Assembly (NCBI GenBank): GCA_038250235.1
Contig: JBBSCO010000014.1
Span: 1 to 55,174 of the forward strand
DNA length: 55,174 nt
Reading direction: 5' to 3'
Source of the DNA: JAAUTS01 sp038250235
Lineage (GTDB): Bacteria; Verrucomicrobiota; Verrucomicrobiia; Methylacidiphilales; JAAUTS01
Both the position numbers and the translations under genes were made by a program. Positions 15,380 to 24,146 of the stretch are shown piece by piece; within the stretch, counting starts at the first letter, position 1; each line of letters starts with the position of its first letter. Below the pieces are notes generated by a model. It saw only the letters and a list, made by a program, of their open reading frames with translations, had not been told where the DNA came from and searched no databases.

Positions 15380-16978
15380 TCAGTTCTGCTTTTTGAGTTG
15401 GGGCAATTTCACCAGCGAGGCCTGGCCAGGCAGATCCACTTTGTATTCGGCCAAAAGGGTTCCCTGGGCGCGTAGAAGATCGGCCAATGAGTTCTGATAG
15501 TTCACCATGGCGCGGAGTTCCTGGGTCCGGGCTTCGGTGGCATCCCGTTGTAGTTGCAAAACGGTGTAACCGGTGGAGATCCCGGCTTTCAGTTTTTCCG
15601 CCTCGGCCAAGGCCACTTTTTCCGAAAAAATCCGGGCACTGCGGCTGGTGTCGTATTTCTGTTTACTGATGTTCACGCTGCGGGCGGCGTTGTCGACTTC
15701 GACAATAATGTTCTGTTCCAGATCCTTGATCAGCAGCAGCCGTTGTTCCTTGCGCAACTGGGTGGCGTCGCGCCTCGCCCTCTCGCTGGTGCTGCCGAGG
15801 GGAATTTCCACGGAAAGACCCACGGCCCAATCCTCGTCACGGGTATCGGCTACACGGTTGAAACTGCGGCGGAAGCTGGTATCGAGGCCGTTGAATCCGT
15901 AACTGCCACGCAGATCAATGGTTGGCAGGAGTTGGTTTTTGTCATAGGCAAGACGGAGGTCGTCCTGTTCAGCCAGGCTGAGAAGGCTTTTGTAGTCCCG
16001 GCGGTTTTCCAGGCCGGTGGCAGCACTGTAAAGAGGATCGGGTGCCAGCGCGGGATTGGGAAGCGCGTCGGTCAGATTGAGCTGCGTTTTTAACAGCGGT
16101 GTGATGTCCCTTGATATCAGCCGTTTGAGCAGATTGGCATTCTGGTAAATGGCCAGGTCGGCATCGAGAACCTGACCGAACCGTGTGGCAGCTTCACTTT
16201 GTGCCTGGGAGACATCCAAAGGAGTGGCACTTCCCAAATCGAGCCTGGCCTCATTGTCGGCCACCAACTGCTCGGCCAAAATCAGGGAAGAACGTTTGGA
16301 GTCGGCATCGGCCACGGCAAAAAGCAGTTCGTAGTAGGTTTTTAAAACATCGAGGATGATGCCCTCGACGTTATAATAGAAGTTGGCATTGGCTGATTGG
16401 ACTCCTTTGATGGCGATTCGGCGCGCAGCCAGGTTGACCTGGGTTCCTGCATTCTTGAGCAAGGGCTGGGCAAGAGTCACCCCGGCAAAGGAATCAAATT
16501 CGTTGCGGAATCCGTTGAAGCTGTTTTCCGTATTGAACGTGTCCGCCGTGATGCCTACCTCGCTGCCCAGTGGCGTTTTCTGGATCAAGCCCACGCTGGC
16601 ACGGCTGTTGCGGGCATTGGTGGATGCTCTGCCGTCGGCGGCCTGCTGCTCGGCTGTTCGCGGGGTGCTTCGTTCCGCGTATTGAAGGTCGGCCCGGGCG
16701 GTCGGATCATAAGCTCCATCGGCGATTCGGATTTCCGTTCCGGCGATATCCGGAGTCACCCGCTCGATGGCCACGTTGAGGTTGTTTTCCAGAGCCAAGG
16801 CAATGGCGTTCTGGATGCTCAAGGAAAGTTTACTGATCCCGGCGGAGGGAGCTTTTTCCGCAGGGATAATATCCGGGGCTTCCTGTGAATGCAGGGGGGA
16901 TAGAAGAACAAAGCCGAGGGCCAGCACTGAAACCAAAGCCCGGGCTCTGTGTTCCATACATTGGAAGCGATCAGGCAT
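15380..16978 (-). CDS. TolC-family outer-membrane efflux protein
   Basis: 532 residues. A signal peptide (ALVSVLALGFVLLSPLHSQ) precedes two repeats of the outer-membrane efflux protein fold, rich in long amphipathic helices. Typical marks are SIQNAIALALENNLNVAI at the start of the first repeat, FAGVTLAQPLLKN, and RRDYKSLLSLAEQDDLRLAYDKNQLLPTIDLRGSYG entering the second. It forms a trimeric export channel. The ATG at 16978 overlaps the obgE stop by eight bases; an ATG at 16957 (MEHRARAL) gives a tidier signal peptide. No membrane-fusion or pump partner is adjacent, so its substrate is unknown. Confidence 0.92.
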   Translation of the reverse strand: MPDRFQCMEHRARALVSVLALGFVLLSPLHSQEAPDIIPAEKAPSAGISKLSLSIQNAIALALENNLNVAIERVTPDIAGTEIRIADGAYDPTARADLQYAERSTPRTAEQQAADGRASTNARNSRASVGLIQKTPLGSEVGITADTFNTENSFNGFRNEFDSFAGVTLAQPLLKNAGTQVNLAARRIAIKGVQSANANFYYNVEGIILDVLKTYYELLFAVADADSKRSSLILAEQLVADNEARLDLGSATPLDVSQAQSEAATRFGQVLDADLAIYQNANLLKRLISRDITPLLKTQLNLTDALPNPALAPDPLYSAATGLENRRDYKSLLSLAEQDDLRLAYDKNQLLPTIDLRGSYGFNGLDTSFRRSFNRVADTRDEDWAVGLSVEIPLGSTSERARRDATQLRKEQRLLLIKDLEQNIIVEVDNAARSVNISKQKYDTSRSARIFSEKVALAEAEKLKAGISTGYTVLQLQRDATEARTQELRAMVNYQNSLADLLRAQGTLLAEYKVDLPGQASLVKLPQLKKQN

Positions 16979-18002
16979 GATCGGAAAACACGGTTTTGCC
17001 CAGTTCCATCTTGAGGGAGTCCAACCCTTCCTTGTCCTGGGCAGAGATGGAGATGACAGATTGGCGGATTTTTTTACGGAAGTTTTTCAAATGGGTTTCC
17101 GAATCGGGCAGGTCCATTTTATTGCCGATGACGACAAAGGGTTTTTCTGCCATTTCTGGGTTGTATGTTTTGAGCTCTTTGCGCAATTGACGGTAATCCG
17201 CGACAGGGTCCCGCTCCTGGCCCGACATGTCGATAACGAAGGCCAACAGCTTGCAGCGTTCAATGTGGCGTAAAAATTCAAAGCCAAGACCGACTCCTTC
17301 ACTGGCGCCCTCGATCAGGCCCGGGATATCCGCCATGGTAAACTTTTTGTAATCTTCCACATCCACCATACCGATCATTGGAACAAGAGTGGTGAAAGGA
17401 TAAGGGGCGATTTTGGGGTGGGCATTGGACAGTGCAGCGAGGAGGCTGCTTTTTCCCGCATTGGGAAAGCCGACCAGACCGACATCGGCCATGGATTTGA
17501 GTTCGAGGATATACTGGCGTTGTTCTCCACGACTGCCGGGTTCGCAACGGCGGGGGGCGGTGTCGTTCTGGGATTTGAAGTGGAGATTGCCGCGTCCCCC
17601 CCGCCCACCTTCTGCCAAGGTAAGTTTTTGACCGGGCTCCGTCAGGTCACTAACCTGCTGGCCCAAGCCAGGGTCAATGGCGCGTTCGAATGTTTCATCG
17701 GTGACTGGTAGCTCGAAAATGACAGTCCCGGGTGGAACGCCAATGACGAGGTTTTTGGCGGATTTTCCGGTTTTTTGTGCACCCCTGCCGTGGGAGCCGC
17801 CTAGGGCATAGTTGTGGGGCTTGTATTTGATATGAACGAGATTGTTCAATTGAGGATCCACTTCGATGATGACGTTGCCTCCCCGCCCTCCATCGCCTCC
17901 GTCCGGACCACCGAGAGGAATGTATTTCTCACGTCGGAAAGACATACAGCCATCGCCTCCTTTTCCACCGCGGGCCCAAATACGAACACGATCAACGAAC
18001 AT
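16971..18002 (-). CDS. obgE: Obg GTPase
   Basis: 343 residues. Residues 1-158 are the Gly-rich Obg fold (GGKGGDGCMSFRREKY, GGPDGGDGGRGGNV). The G domain follows with the P-loop GFPNAGKSS (178-186), DIPGLIEGASEG, and NKMD for guanine specificity. Obg acts in late 50S ribosome assembly and stress control. The variable C-terminal OCT domain is absent, as in many bacteria. rplU and rpmA, often next to obgE, are not present; a TolC gene overlaps its 3' end. Confidence 0.97.
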   Translation of the reverse strand: MFVDRVRIWARGGKGGDGCMSFRREKYIPLGGPDGGDGGRGGNVIIEVDPQLNNLVHIKYKPHNYALGGSHGRGAQKTGKSAKNLVIGVPPGTVIFELPVTDETFERAIDPGLGQQVSDLTEPGQKLTLAEGGRGGRGNLHFKSQNDTAPRRCEPGSRGEQRQYILELKSMADVGLVGFPNAGKSSLLAALSNAHPKIAPYPFTTLVPMIGMVDVEDYKKFTMADIPGLIEGASEGVGLGFEFLRHIERCKLLAFVIDMSGQERDPVADYRQLRKELKTYNPEMAEKPFVVIGNKMDLPDSETHLKNFRKKIRQSVISISAQDKEGLDSLKMELGKTVFSDHA

Positions 18003-18086
18003 AGTCGGAGCAATCTACCCACTTTTTTCATGAAGAACAGGTAAAAAGTCGGATTTGGATTTTTGCAGAGCGGGGGATGATCCGGG

Positions 18087-19268
18087 TTAAAAATCAGGAA
18101 AGAGTTCGGGTTGGTCGTTTTTTTCTGCCGTTCCGACGAGTGCGAGGCAACGGGCTGAGATCCAGGAGAGAGAGCCTCCCAGAAGAAGAGGAAAGAGGGG
18201 CCACCAGATTTTACCCAGATCATAAGACAAAAAAGAGCCGATACAGCAGGCGGTCAGATAAAGGATAAGCAGCGAAAGGCTGCCAAGTCTGGATGGTAAC
18301 AGAGCCAGAGCTCCGGTGGCCGTGCAGGCGACGGCGAGGAATAAAAAATAAAAGTAGCCGTTCATCTCTGAACTGAACCTGGCGGAGAGCAATTGGCTGA
18401 CGACTTGATAGTTCAGATAAACTGAAGGAAGGGGACCGCCGGGGCTGTTGATTTCGCGGTAGGTGCCGGGGGCTTCCGTGCCGACGAGAATGATGTGGCG
18501 GCGTATGTCGTGGAAACTTTCCGTTCCAGTCCCGCCATTGCGCAAATCCTCTGCTGAAATGATGGCGGAGTAAAACTCTGTGGCAGGGGGATGGGTGCGA
18601 AAGATGCGGTGATCAATCAGCATGCGGCAGTCTGCGTCGACGGGTATTTTGAGGAGGATCTTTTGTTGGGTATCGCGCAGAATGATGTAAGAGCCGGGTT
18701 GGATGCTGCTTTTGTTCCAATCGGCGCCGAGGTGGGTGGCCGCAATCTGAAGTGAAAAAGCAGGTTTCCAGAGACCGTCTTGCAGGAAAGCCAGCGGCAC
18801 TTTGCGGAGTTCTCCGGCAGGAGATTGTAGCCAGCGTGACTGGGCGATGAGGGCGGAAGCCTGGAGAGGAGCCGGATGGGGCTGGGAACCGCTTTGGGAA
18901 AGAATGACCGAGGGAAAGCGGGCCATTTGGTTGGCGAGTTGTATATCGTAGATCGGGTAGAGAGGATCCCCGTCCTCTAAGGGGAGATCCAAGGCGACGA
19001 CGGATGGTGCGAAGGGGCCAAGCGTATTGAGAAGGATGGCATAGTCGAGGCTGGACCAAGGCCAGGTTTGGTCGCCGGTTTTTTGGATGGTGACAAGTTT
19101 GAGGGGCAATTTCTGGAGCGGAGCCTGGAGTTTTTGATAGTGTTTGAGAAGTTGATTGTCCCAATGGCTGAGCAGATCGGACTGCCAGAACAGTGTTGAA
19201 AGGGCGAGTGAAAGGAGTATGGCAACCCAGGGAAAGAAGGATCTGATTAGATGGAAGGAAGTAGCCAT
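18087..19268 (-). CDS. CHASE2-domain membrane sensor without an output domain
   Basis: 393 residues: one N-terminal membrane helix (VAILLSLALSTLFW), an extracytoplasmic CHASE2 domain of about 270 residues (VVALDLPLEDGDPLYPIYD, IILVGTEAPGTYREI and the closing LPSVYLNYQVVSQLL), then three C-terminal membrane helices and a tail of about 25 residues. CHASE2 normally sits in front of a kinase or cyclase domain; here nothing follows, so any signal must pass to a separate partner. It is divergent from the ATP synthase operon across 170 bases. Confidence 0.85.
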   Translation of the reverse strand: MATSFHLIRSFFPWVAILLSLALSTLFWQSDLLSHWDNQLLKHYQKLQAPLQKLPLKLVTIQKTGDQTWPWSSLDYAILLNTLGPFAPSVVALDLPLEDGDPLYPIYDIQLANQMARFPSVILSQSGSQPHPAPLQASALIAQSRWLQSPAGELRKVPLAFLQDGLWKPAFSLQIAATHLGADWNKSSIQPGSYIILRDTQQKILLKIPVDADCRMLIDHRIFRTHPPATEFYSAIISAEDLRNGGTGTESFHDIRRHIILVGTEAPGTYREINSPGGPLPSVYLNYQVVSQLLSARFSSEMNGYFYFLFLAVACTATGALALLPSRLGSLSLLILYLTACCIGSFLSYDLGKIWWPLFPLLLGGSLSWISARCLALVGTAEKNDQPELFPDF

Positions 19269-19358
19269 AGGTGGTATTTACTTTATTGAAGGTAAAAAGA
19301 GCGAAAAAGTACAGCGATTTAAACGAAACAGCAACAATGCGTCATCAACAGGCGGGGC

Positions 19359-19379
19359 ATTTCGATTAATAATTGAAAT
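19359..19379. promoter_or_regulatory. Near-perfect 21-bp palindrome upstream of the ATP synthase operon
   Basis: ATTTCGATTA and TAATTGAAAT flank a central A with a single G/T mismatch pair. It lies between the divergent CHASE2 and atpB genes, about 60 bases before atpB. It could be an operator or part of the promoter (TTAATAAT resembles a -10 region). No clear -35 element was identified. Confidence 0.4.
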
Positions 19380-19438
19380 AAGAGCAACTTTTTCTTGCCA
19401 TGACATAAGGGCTGCGGCTTACTTTCGGCCTCTTTTTT

Positions 19439-20299
19439 ATGTTTTTGCCACTTTTTGCAGCTGCCGGTTACGAGGGTTTGCCAATGCAGGCTCCGACCTT
19501 GACGACGGTCTTCGGCCTTCCGATCACCAACTCCATGGTGGTTTCCGCCTGCATGGCGCTGATCATTATCATTTTTGCACAAATCGCAACACGCAACGTT
19601 TCCTTGGTTCCCGGCGCCGCTCAAAACTTTTTTGAAATCATCATCGAAAAGCTCGGTGGCATTCTTGAGGGCGTTCTCGGCTGGGATTTGATGAAGCACA
19701 CCTTTTGGTTCTTCGCCTCTATTTTTATTTTCATCCTGGTCTGTAACATCCAGGCATTGATGCCAGGTGTCGGCACCATTGGTTACGGCAGAGGGTCAGC
19801 CTGGCACAGTCTTGAGTATGTGTCCCATCCCTGGTTGCGTGGCGCCAATGCAGATGCCAACATGACTATGGCCATGGCTTTGGCTTTCTTCATGATGTGG
19901 ATTTATTGGGCGATCAAGTTCAATGGTTCTGTCGGTCTCGTGAAGCACATCTTTATTCCCAACGCCAAGCTGAGCAGAGGCATCTTCCTTCTCGTTCTTC
20001 CCTTCTTTATCTTTATCGGTCTGATCGAAATCGTCTCCATCATGGTGCGGCCCATTTCGCTCACCTTCCGTCTTTATGGAAATATCTATGGTGGTGAGGC
20101 CATTATTGATCAGATCAAACACATGTCCCCGAACACGATCGTCAAGACGCTCGGGTTGCTGCCTATCTACACCTACGAGCTGTTGGTCGCCCTGGTCCAG
20201 GCTTTGGTATTCACCCTTTTGACTGCGGTATTCACGGCGTTGATCTGTCGCCACGATAGCCATGCTGAAAAAAATGGCCAAGAGGAATACAAACATTGA
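19439..20299 (+). CDS. atpB: ATP synthase F0 subunit a
   Basis: 286 residues with six or so membrane helices. The essential Arg lies in RPISLTFRLYGNIYGGEAI, where it faces the c ring. The first-helix region (VSACMALIIIIFAQIAT) and the last (LLVALVQALVFTLLTAVFTAL) are typical. An in-frame TAA lies just upstream, so the ATG at 19439 is the earliest start; no strong ribosome site is seen. It opens the atp operon. No atpI or atpZ precedes it. The insert HPWLRGANADANMTMAMAL before the third helix is characteristic of this type of a subunit. Confidence 0.96.
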   Translation: MFLPLFAAAGYEGLPMQAPTLTTVFGLPITNSMVVSACMALIIIIFAQIATRNVSLVPGAAQNFFEIIIEKLGGILEGVLGWDLMKHTFWFFASIFIFILVCNIQALMPGVGTIGYGRGSAWHSLEYVSHPWLRGANADANMTMAMALAFFMMWIYWAIKFNGSVGLVKHIFIPNAKLSRGIFLLVLPFFIFIGLIEIVSIMVRPISLTFRLYGNIYGGEAIIDQIKHMSPNTIVKTLGLLPIYTYELLVALVQALVFTLLTAVFTALICRHDSHAEKNGQEEYKH

Positions 20300-20371
20300 T
20301 AACACTTTGTGTGCCAGACGGTGGTCACCTGCCGGGGTACGCGATACAAAACTCAGAAAAAGGATAAAAAT

Positions 20372-20560
20372 ATGGAAGGTAATATTCAAGTATCAGTGGC
20401 AGCCCTGGGCGCTGCTCTCGCCATTGGAATGATTGGAGCTAAGGCTGCGGAAGGCGTTGCCCGTAACCCCGGTGCAGCCACCCCCGTCCTCGTTCAATCC
20501 ATTCTCGCGATGGCGTTGGCTGAAGGCGTGCTCTTCATCACCATCATCATGGGTAGGTAA
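20372..20560 (+). CDS. atpE: ATP synthase F0 subunit c
   Basis: 62 residues, shorter than the usual 70-85. Two hydrophobic helices are joined by the polar loop EGVARNPGA. The ion-carrying Glu is in SILAMALAEGVLF of helix 2. Helix 1 lacks the Gln, and helix 2 the Ser after Glu, of sodium-type rings, which points to proton coupling. The ATG at 20372 has the good ribosome site AAAGGA; the frame extends upstream to 20309 but that part is not c-like. A strong hairpin follows its stop. Confidence 0.95.
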   Translation: MEGNIQVSVAALGAALAIGMIGAKAAEGVARNPGAATPVLVQSILAMALAEGVLFITIIMGR

Positions 20561-20568
20561 TTGATGCG

Positions 20569-20600
20569 GCGGCCATGCCCTGTCAAACGGGCGTGGCTGC
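20569..20600 (+). promoter_or_regulatory. 12-bp-stem hairpin between atpE and atpF
   Basis: GCGGCCATGCCC (20569-20580) pairs with GGGCGTGGCTGC (20589-20600) across an eight-base loop, with two G-U pairs. It starts nine bases after the atpE stop. No run of T follows, so it is more likely an mRNA-stabilising or processing structure, or a leaky attenuator, than a terminator. It would help make more c subunit than the genes downstream. Confidence 0.6.
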
Positions 20601-20639
20601 TTCTTCAACCTTTTCCTGTAACGTAAAGAAAATGATCCT

Positions 20640-21197
20640 ATGAATGACTTTTTAATTCTGGCTGCATCCGATGCTGAATCGAGCTCCATGATCTCGGACA
20701 TGGCCCTCAAGTTTGAAGGTGTCGGCGTCAATGCCAGCGGCCTCATCGCCCAGTTTATCGTTTTTGTCACCCTGGCTTTCCTGCTTAAGAAATTTGCCTT
20801 CGACCCCATCCTCAAAGTCATGGATGAACGCCGTAACCAGATCGCGGACTCCCTCAAGAATGCGGAGAAGATCAAAGGCGAACTCGCACTGGCTGAAGCC
20901 ACCCGCAAGGAAATTATCCAGAAAGCCAACGCGGACGCCACGGCCCTGATCGAAGAAGCCAAGAAGAGCGCAGATGTCATCGGTGGCAAGAAAATCGCCG
21001 AAGCCACCGCCCAGGCCGAATCCGTTCTCCTGCGCGCGGAAGAAGCTTCCCGCCGGGACCGTGATAAAATCATGTCTGATTTAAAGAAAGAAGTCGCCGG
21101 TCTGGTGGTTCAAACCACGGCCAAAGTCATTGGCAGAACCCTTACCCCTGAAGACGACAGCCGTCTCCGCAAAGAAGTGGTCAGCCACGTTTCCTGA
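20640..21197 (+). CDS. atpF: ATP synthase F0 subunit b
   Basis: 185 residues: a 35-residue N-terminal lead, one membrane helix (GLIAQFIVFVTLAFLLKKFAF) and a long charged coiled coil (PILKVMDERRNQIADSLKNA onward) rich in Ala, Glu and Lys. It is the peripheral stalk joining F0 to the delta subunit on F1. The lead before the membrane helix is longer than in Escherichia coli b. Only one b-type gene is present, so the stalk is a homodimer. atpH follows 15 bases later. Confidence 0.95.
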   Translation: MNDFLILAASDAESSSMISDMALKFEGVGVNASGLIAQFIVFVTLAFLLKKFAFDPILKVMDERRNQIADSLKNAEKIKGELALAEATRKEIIQKANADATALIEEAKKSADVIGGKKIAEATAQAESVLLRAEEASRRDRDKIMSDLKKEVAGLVVQTTAKVIGRTLTPEDDSRLRKEVVSHVS

Positions 21198-21212
21198 ATT
21201 TAAGACGACTCC

Positions 21213-21602
21213 ATGAAAATCAATCGCGAATCCCGATCCATGGCCAAGAAGCTCTACAACGCATGTTTGTTGGGCGGCATCATTGATGAAGCGCGCACCC
21301 GCAAGATCGTGGGTTATTTGGTGGATCACAAACCCCGCAATTATTTCCCCATCCTGACCCGGCTGAAAAAGCTGATCTCCCTCAAGCTGGCGGAATCCAA
21401 GGCTCTGGTGGAATCGGCTGTGCCCCTCGGATCGGGTGAGCAGGAAATCGCCGACAAGATCAAGAAAACCTTCGGTTCGCATGTCAGCATCAGCTTCTCC
21501 CAGAAAGCCGAGTTGCTGGGCGGACTTCGCATCACCGTGGGTAGCGAAGTGTGGGACGGCACTGTCCAGACCCGCCTGAAAAATCTCGAAAACAGCTTTT
21601 AA
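21213..21602 (+). CDS. atpH: ATP synthase F1 subunit delta, short form
   Basis: 129 residues against a usual 175-185. The C-terminal domain is clear (KAELLGGLRITVGSEVWDGT, then QTRLKNLENSF), which binds subunit b. The N-terminal six-helix bundle that caps alpha is represented by fewer helices (ARTRKIVGYLVDHKPRNYF onward). The ATG at 21213 follows the atpF stop closely, and no upstream extension is possible without entering atpF, so the short length is real. Its position between atpF and atpA supports the call. Confidence 0.9.
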   Translation: MKINRESRSMAKKLYNACLLGGIIDEARTRKIVGYLVDHKPRNYFPILTRLKKLISLKLAESKALVESAVPLGSGEQEIADKIKKTFGSHVSISFSQKAELLGGLRITVGSEVWDGTVQTRLKNLENSF

Positions 21603-21639
21603 TATTTAAACCGCAGAAACCCAAGAGAACATTATCGTT

Positions 21640-23169
21640 ATGAGCACATTGCTGGAAGACATCGAATCACAAATCAAAGGCCTTAAAACCGAAACGGCCA
21701 AATCCAACGTCGGAACCGTCCGTGAAATCAGCGATGGCGTGGCCAAAATCGAAGGCCTCACCGGCGCCGCCCTTAACGAAATGCTGGAATTCCCCGGCGG
21801 CGTGTTCGGTCTCGCCTTGAACTTGGAAGAAACCGAAGTCGGTGCCATCATCCTTGGCAACTACCTCGGCATCAAAGAAGGTGACCAGGTCAAAACCACC
21901 GGCAAATTGCTCCAGATCCCGGTCGGTAAAGGACTCCTCGGACGTGTCGTTGACATGCTCGGCAATCCTCTCGATGGCAAAGGACCTGTCGAAAGCAGCG
22001 TTTCCTATCCTCTCGAAAAAATTGCCCCCGGCGTCATGAAGCGCAAATCGGTCACCCAGCCCGTGCAGACCGGAATCATGTCCATCGACGCGATGATCCC
22101 GATCGGACGCGGTCAGCGTGAGCTGATCATCGGTGACCGTGCGACCGGTAAGACCACCATTGCCATCGACACCATCATCAACCAGGCCCGCATCAACAAG
22201 GCCAGCGAAGGCAAAGACGGTTTTCGCCCTCTCTATTCCATCTACGTGGCCGTCGGTCAGAAGCAGTCCAACGTGGCCCGCGTCATCGGCGTTCTCGAAG
22301 AAGCCGGAGCGATGCAATACACGATTATTGTTGCGGCGACCGCTTCTGATTCCGCCACCATGCAGTATCTGGCTCCTTTCGCCGGTGCCGCCATCGGTGA
22401 GTGGTTCATGGACAACGGTCAGGATGCCTTGATCGTGTTTGACGATTTGTCCAAGCACGCCGTGGCTTACCGCCAAGTGTCACTGGTTTTAAAGCGTCCT
22501 TCTGGTCGTGAAGCTTACCCCGGTGACGTTTTCTACCTGCACTCCCGTTTGCTCGAGCGTTCCGCGCGCGTCAACGAAGCCAGTGGCAATGGCTCCCTCA
22601 CCGCTCTGCCCATCATTGAAACCCAGGCCGGCGACGTTTCCGCCTACATTCCGACCAACGTGATTTCCATCACCGACGGTCAGATCTACCTCGAAACCGA
22701 TTTGTTCTACCAAGGTATCCGCCCCGCTATCTCGGTCGGTCTTTCCGTTTCCCGTGTCGGTTCCGCCGCGCAGATCAAAGCCATGAAACAAGTGGCCGGT
22801 AAGATCAAGGGTATGTTGGCCCAGTTCCGTGAGTTGGCCGCTTTCGCCCAGTTCGGCTCTGATCTGGATGCGGCCACCAAGGCATTGATCGAACGCGGTC
22901 AGCGCATTGTGGAACTTTTCAAACAACGGCAATACAGCCCGATCCCGGTTGAGATCCAGGCGGCGGTGCTTTGGGCGGTGCAGAACAACTACTTCGATAC
23001 CGTCCCGGTGGACAACATCCGCGACTATCAGAAAAAGCTGACCGAATACCTTACCACCCGTCAGGAAGGTCTTCTCGCCAAGATCCGCGACAAAGCCGCT
23101 TTTGACGACGAGATCACGGGTGAGCTTAAAAAAGCTTTGGGCCAGTTTGCCGAAATTTATAAGGCTTGA
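21640..23169 (+). CDS. atpA: ATP synthase F1 subunit alpha
   Basis: 509 residues, full length. The nucleotide site has GDRATGKTTIAIDT (about residues 165-178), followed by QKQSNVARV and DDLSKHAVAYRQVSLVLKRPSGREAYPGD-type blocks. ISVGLSVSRVGSAAQ, the alpha signature, is present and includes the Arg finger. It forms the hexamer with beta and holds the non-catalytic nucleotide sites. The ATG at 21640 gives the usual N-terminal lead that contacts delta. It is separated from atpG by a short tandem-repeat patch. Confidence 0.98.
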   Translation: MSTLLEDIESQIKGLKTETAKSNVGTVREISDGVAKIEGLTGAALNEMLEFPGGVFGLALNLEETEVGAIILGNYLGIKEGDQVKTTGKLLQIPVGKGLLGRVVDMLGNPLDGKGPVESSVSYPLEKIAPGVMKRKSVTQPVQTGIMSIDAMIPIGRGQRELIIGDRATGKTTIAIDTIINQARINKASEGKDGFRPLYSIYVAVGQKQSNVARVIGVLEEAGAMQYTIIVAATASDSATMQYLAPFAGAAIGEWFMDNGQDALIVFDDLSKHAVAYRQVSLVLKRPSGREAYPGDVFYLHSRLLERSARVNEASGNGSLTALPIIETQAGDVSAYIPTNVISITDGQIYLETDLFYQGIRPAISVGLSVSRVGSAAQIKAMKQVAGKIKGMLAQFRELAAFAQFGSDLDAATKALIERGQRIVELFKQRQYSPIPVEIQAAVLWAVQNNYFDTVPVDNIRDYQKKLTEYLTTRQEGLLAKIRDKAAFDDEITGELKKALGQFAEIYKA

Positions 23170-23197
23170 GGAAAAGAAGAATTCCGAAGTCACCGCG

Positions 23198-23230
23198 CTT
23201 AAAACCTTAAACTTAAAACTTAAAACTTAG
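23198..23230 (+). repeat. Seven-base tandem repeat patch (CTTAAAA type)
   Basis: Units CTTAAAA, CTTAAA, CTTAAAA and CTTAAAA, then CTTAG, start at 23198, 23206, 23212, 23219 and 23226. They lie between atpA and atpG and end just before the atpG ATG, where a ribosome site would be expected; no good Shine-Dalgarno sequence is visible there. Confidence 0.7.
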
Positions 23231-23234
23231 TCAC

Positions 23235-24089
23235 ATGGCCAATACCCGCGAAATCCGCCGTCGTATCAAGTCGATCAAGAATACGGCGCAGATCACCAAA
23301 GCGATGCAGATGGTGGCTTCCTCCAAAATGAGGAAGGCCCAGCAGCGTGCGTTGGCCGGACGTCCATATGCCACGATATTGGATGAAGTGACGGCCCACC
23401 TCGGACAAAGTTCCGGGGACATCACTCACCCCCTACTGGAGAAGCGTTCGGTCAAAAAACGTGGAGTTCTTCTGATCACCTCGGACAAAGGCCTTTGCGG
23501 TGCGCTGAATACGAACCTTTTGCGCGACGTTCTCAGGGACGACACGGGTAATGTGGTTTATGTCACCATCGGACGTAAAGGACGAGGCACCCTGGCCCGC
23601 ACAGCCAAGAACATTTTGGCTGACTTTGAACTGAAGGAAAATTTCAGCTTCCGCGACAGCAAACGCGCCAGCAAACTGCTTCTGGACAAATACCTCGCAG
23701 GCGAAATTGACACCATTGAAGTTTATTACAACAAATTCATCAACACCCTGGTGCAAAAGCCGACTTTGACAGGGTTGGTCCCGATCCAACCGGAACTCAT
23801 TAATAAGTCCGAAACGCTGAAAGTTGGGAATGATGAATACGTTTTCGAACCGAAAGCCGAAAAGCTGCTCGGTGACCTGCTGCCTTTCTTTGTGCATTTT
23901 GAAGTCTACCAGCGCATCCTCGATGCCCACGCCTCCGAGCACAGTGCACGTATGGTCGCCATGAAAAGCGCAACGGACAACGCCAAGCAGATCGTTAAAG
24001 ACCTCACCCTCGAATATAACAAAGTTCGTCAGGCTTCGATTACCACCGAGTTGTTGGAAATCAGCACCGCCCAGGCCGTGTTGGCATAA
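23235..24089 (+). CDS. atpG: ATP synthase F1 subunit gamma
   Basis: 284 residues, normal length. The N-terminal helix that runs through the alpha-beta hexamer is typical (REIRRRIKSIKNTAQITKAM, then VASSKMRKAQ). The C-terminal helix ends AMKSATDNAKQIVKDLTLEYN and RQASITTELLEISTAQA. GVLLITSDKGLCGALN is the conserved central strand block. It is the rotor shaft linking the c ring to the catalytic sites. The ATG at 23235 gives the standard start. Confidence 0.97.
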   Translation: MANTREIRRRIKSIKNTAQITKAMQMVASSKMRKAQQRALAGRPYATILDEVTAHLGQSSGDITHPLLEKRSVKKRGVLLITSDKGLCGALNTNLLRDVLRDDTGNVVYVTIGRKGRGTLARTAKNILADFELKENFSFRDSKRASKLLLDKYLAGEIDTIEVYYNKFINTLVQKPTLTGLVPIQPELINKSETLKVGNDEYVFEPKAEKLLGDLLPFFVHFEVYQRILDAHASEHSARMVAMKSATDNAKQIVKDLTLEYNKVRQASITTELLEISTAQAVLA

Positions 24090-24146
24090 ACCTTTTAGAA
24101 AACAAAGACACAGAACATCGTTCAAATCATCCAAAGAAACATCGTT

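Noticed and set aside
17680..17700. GCGTTCGAATG resembling a tRNA T-loop
   Set aside because: It lies inside the obgE coding sequence, and no cloverleaf can be formed around it.
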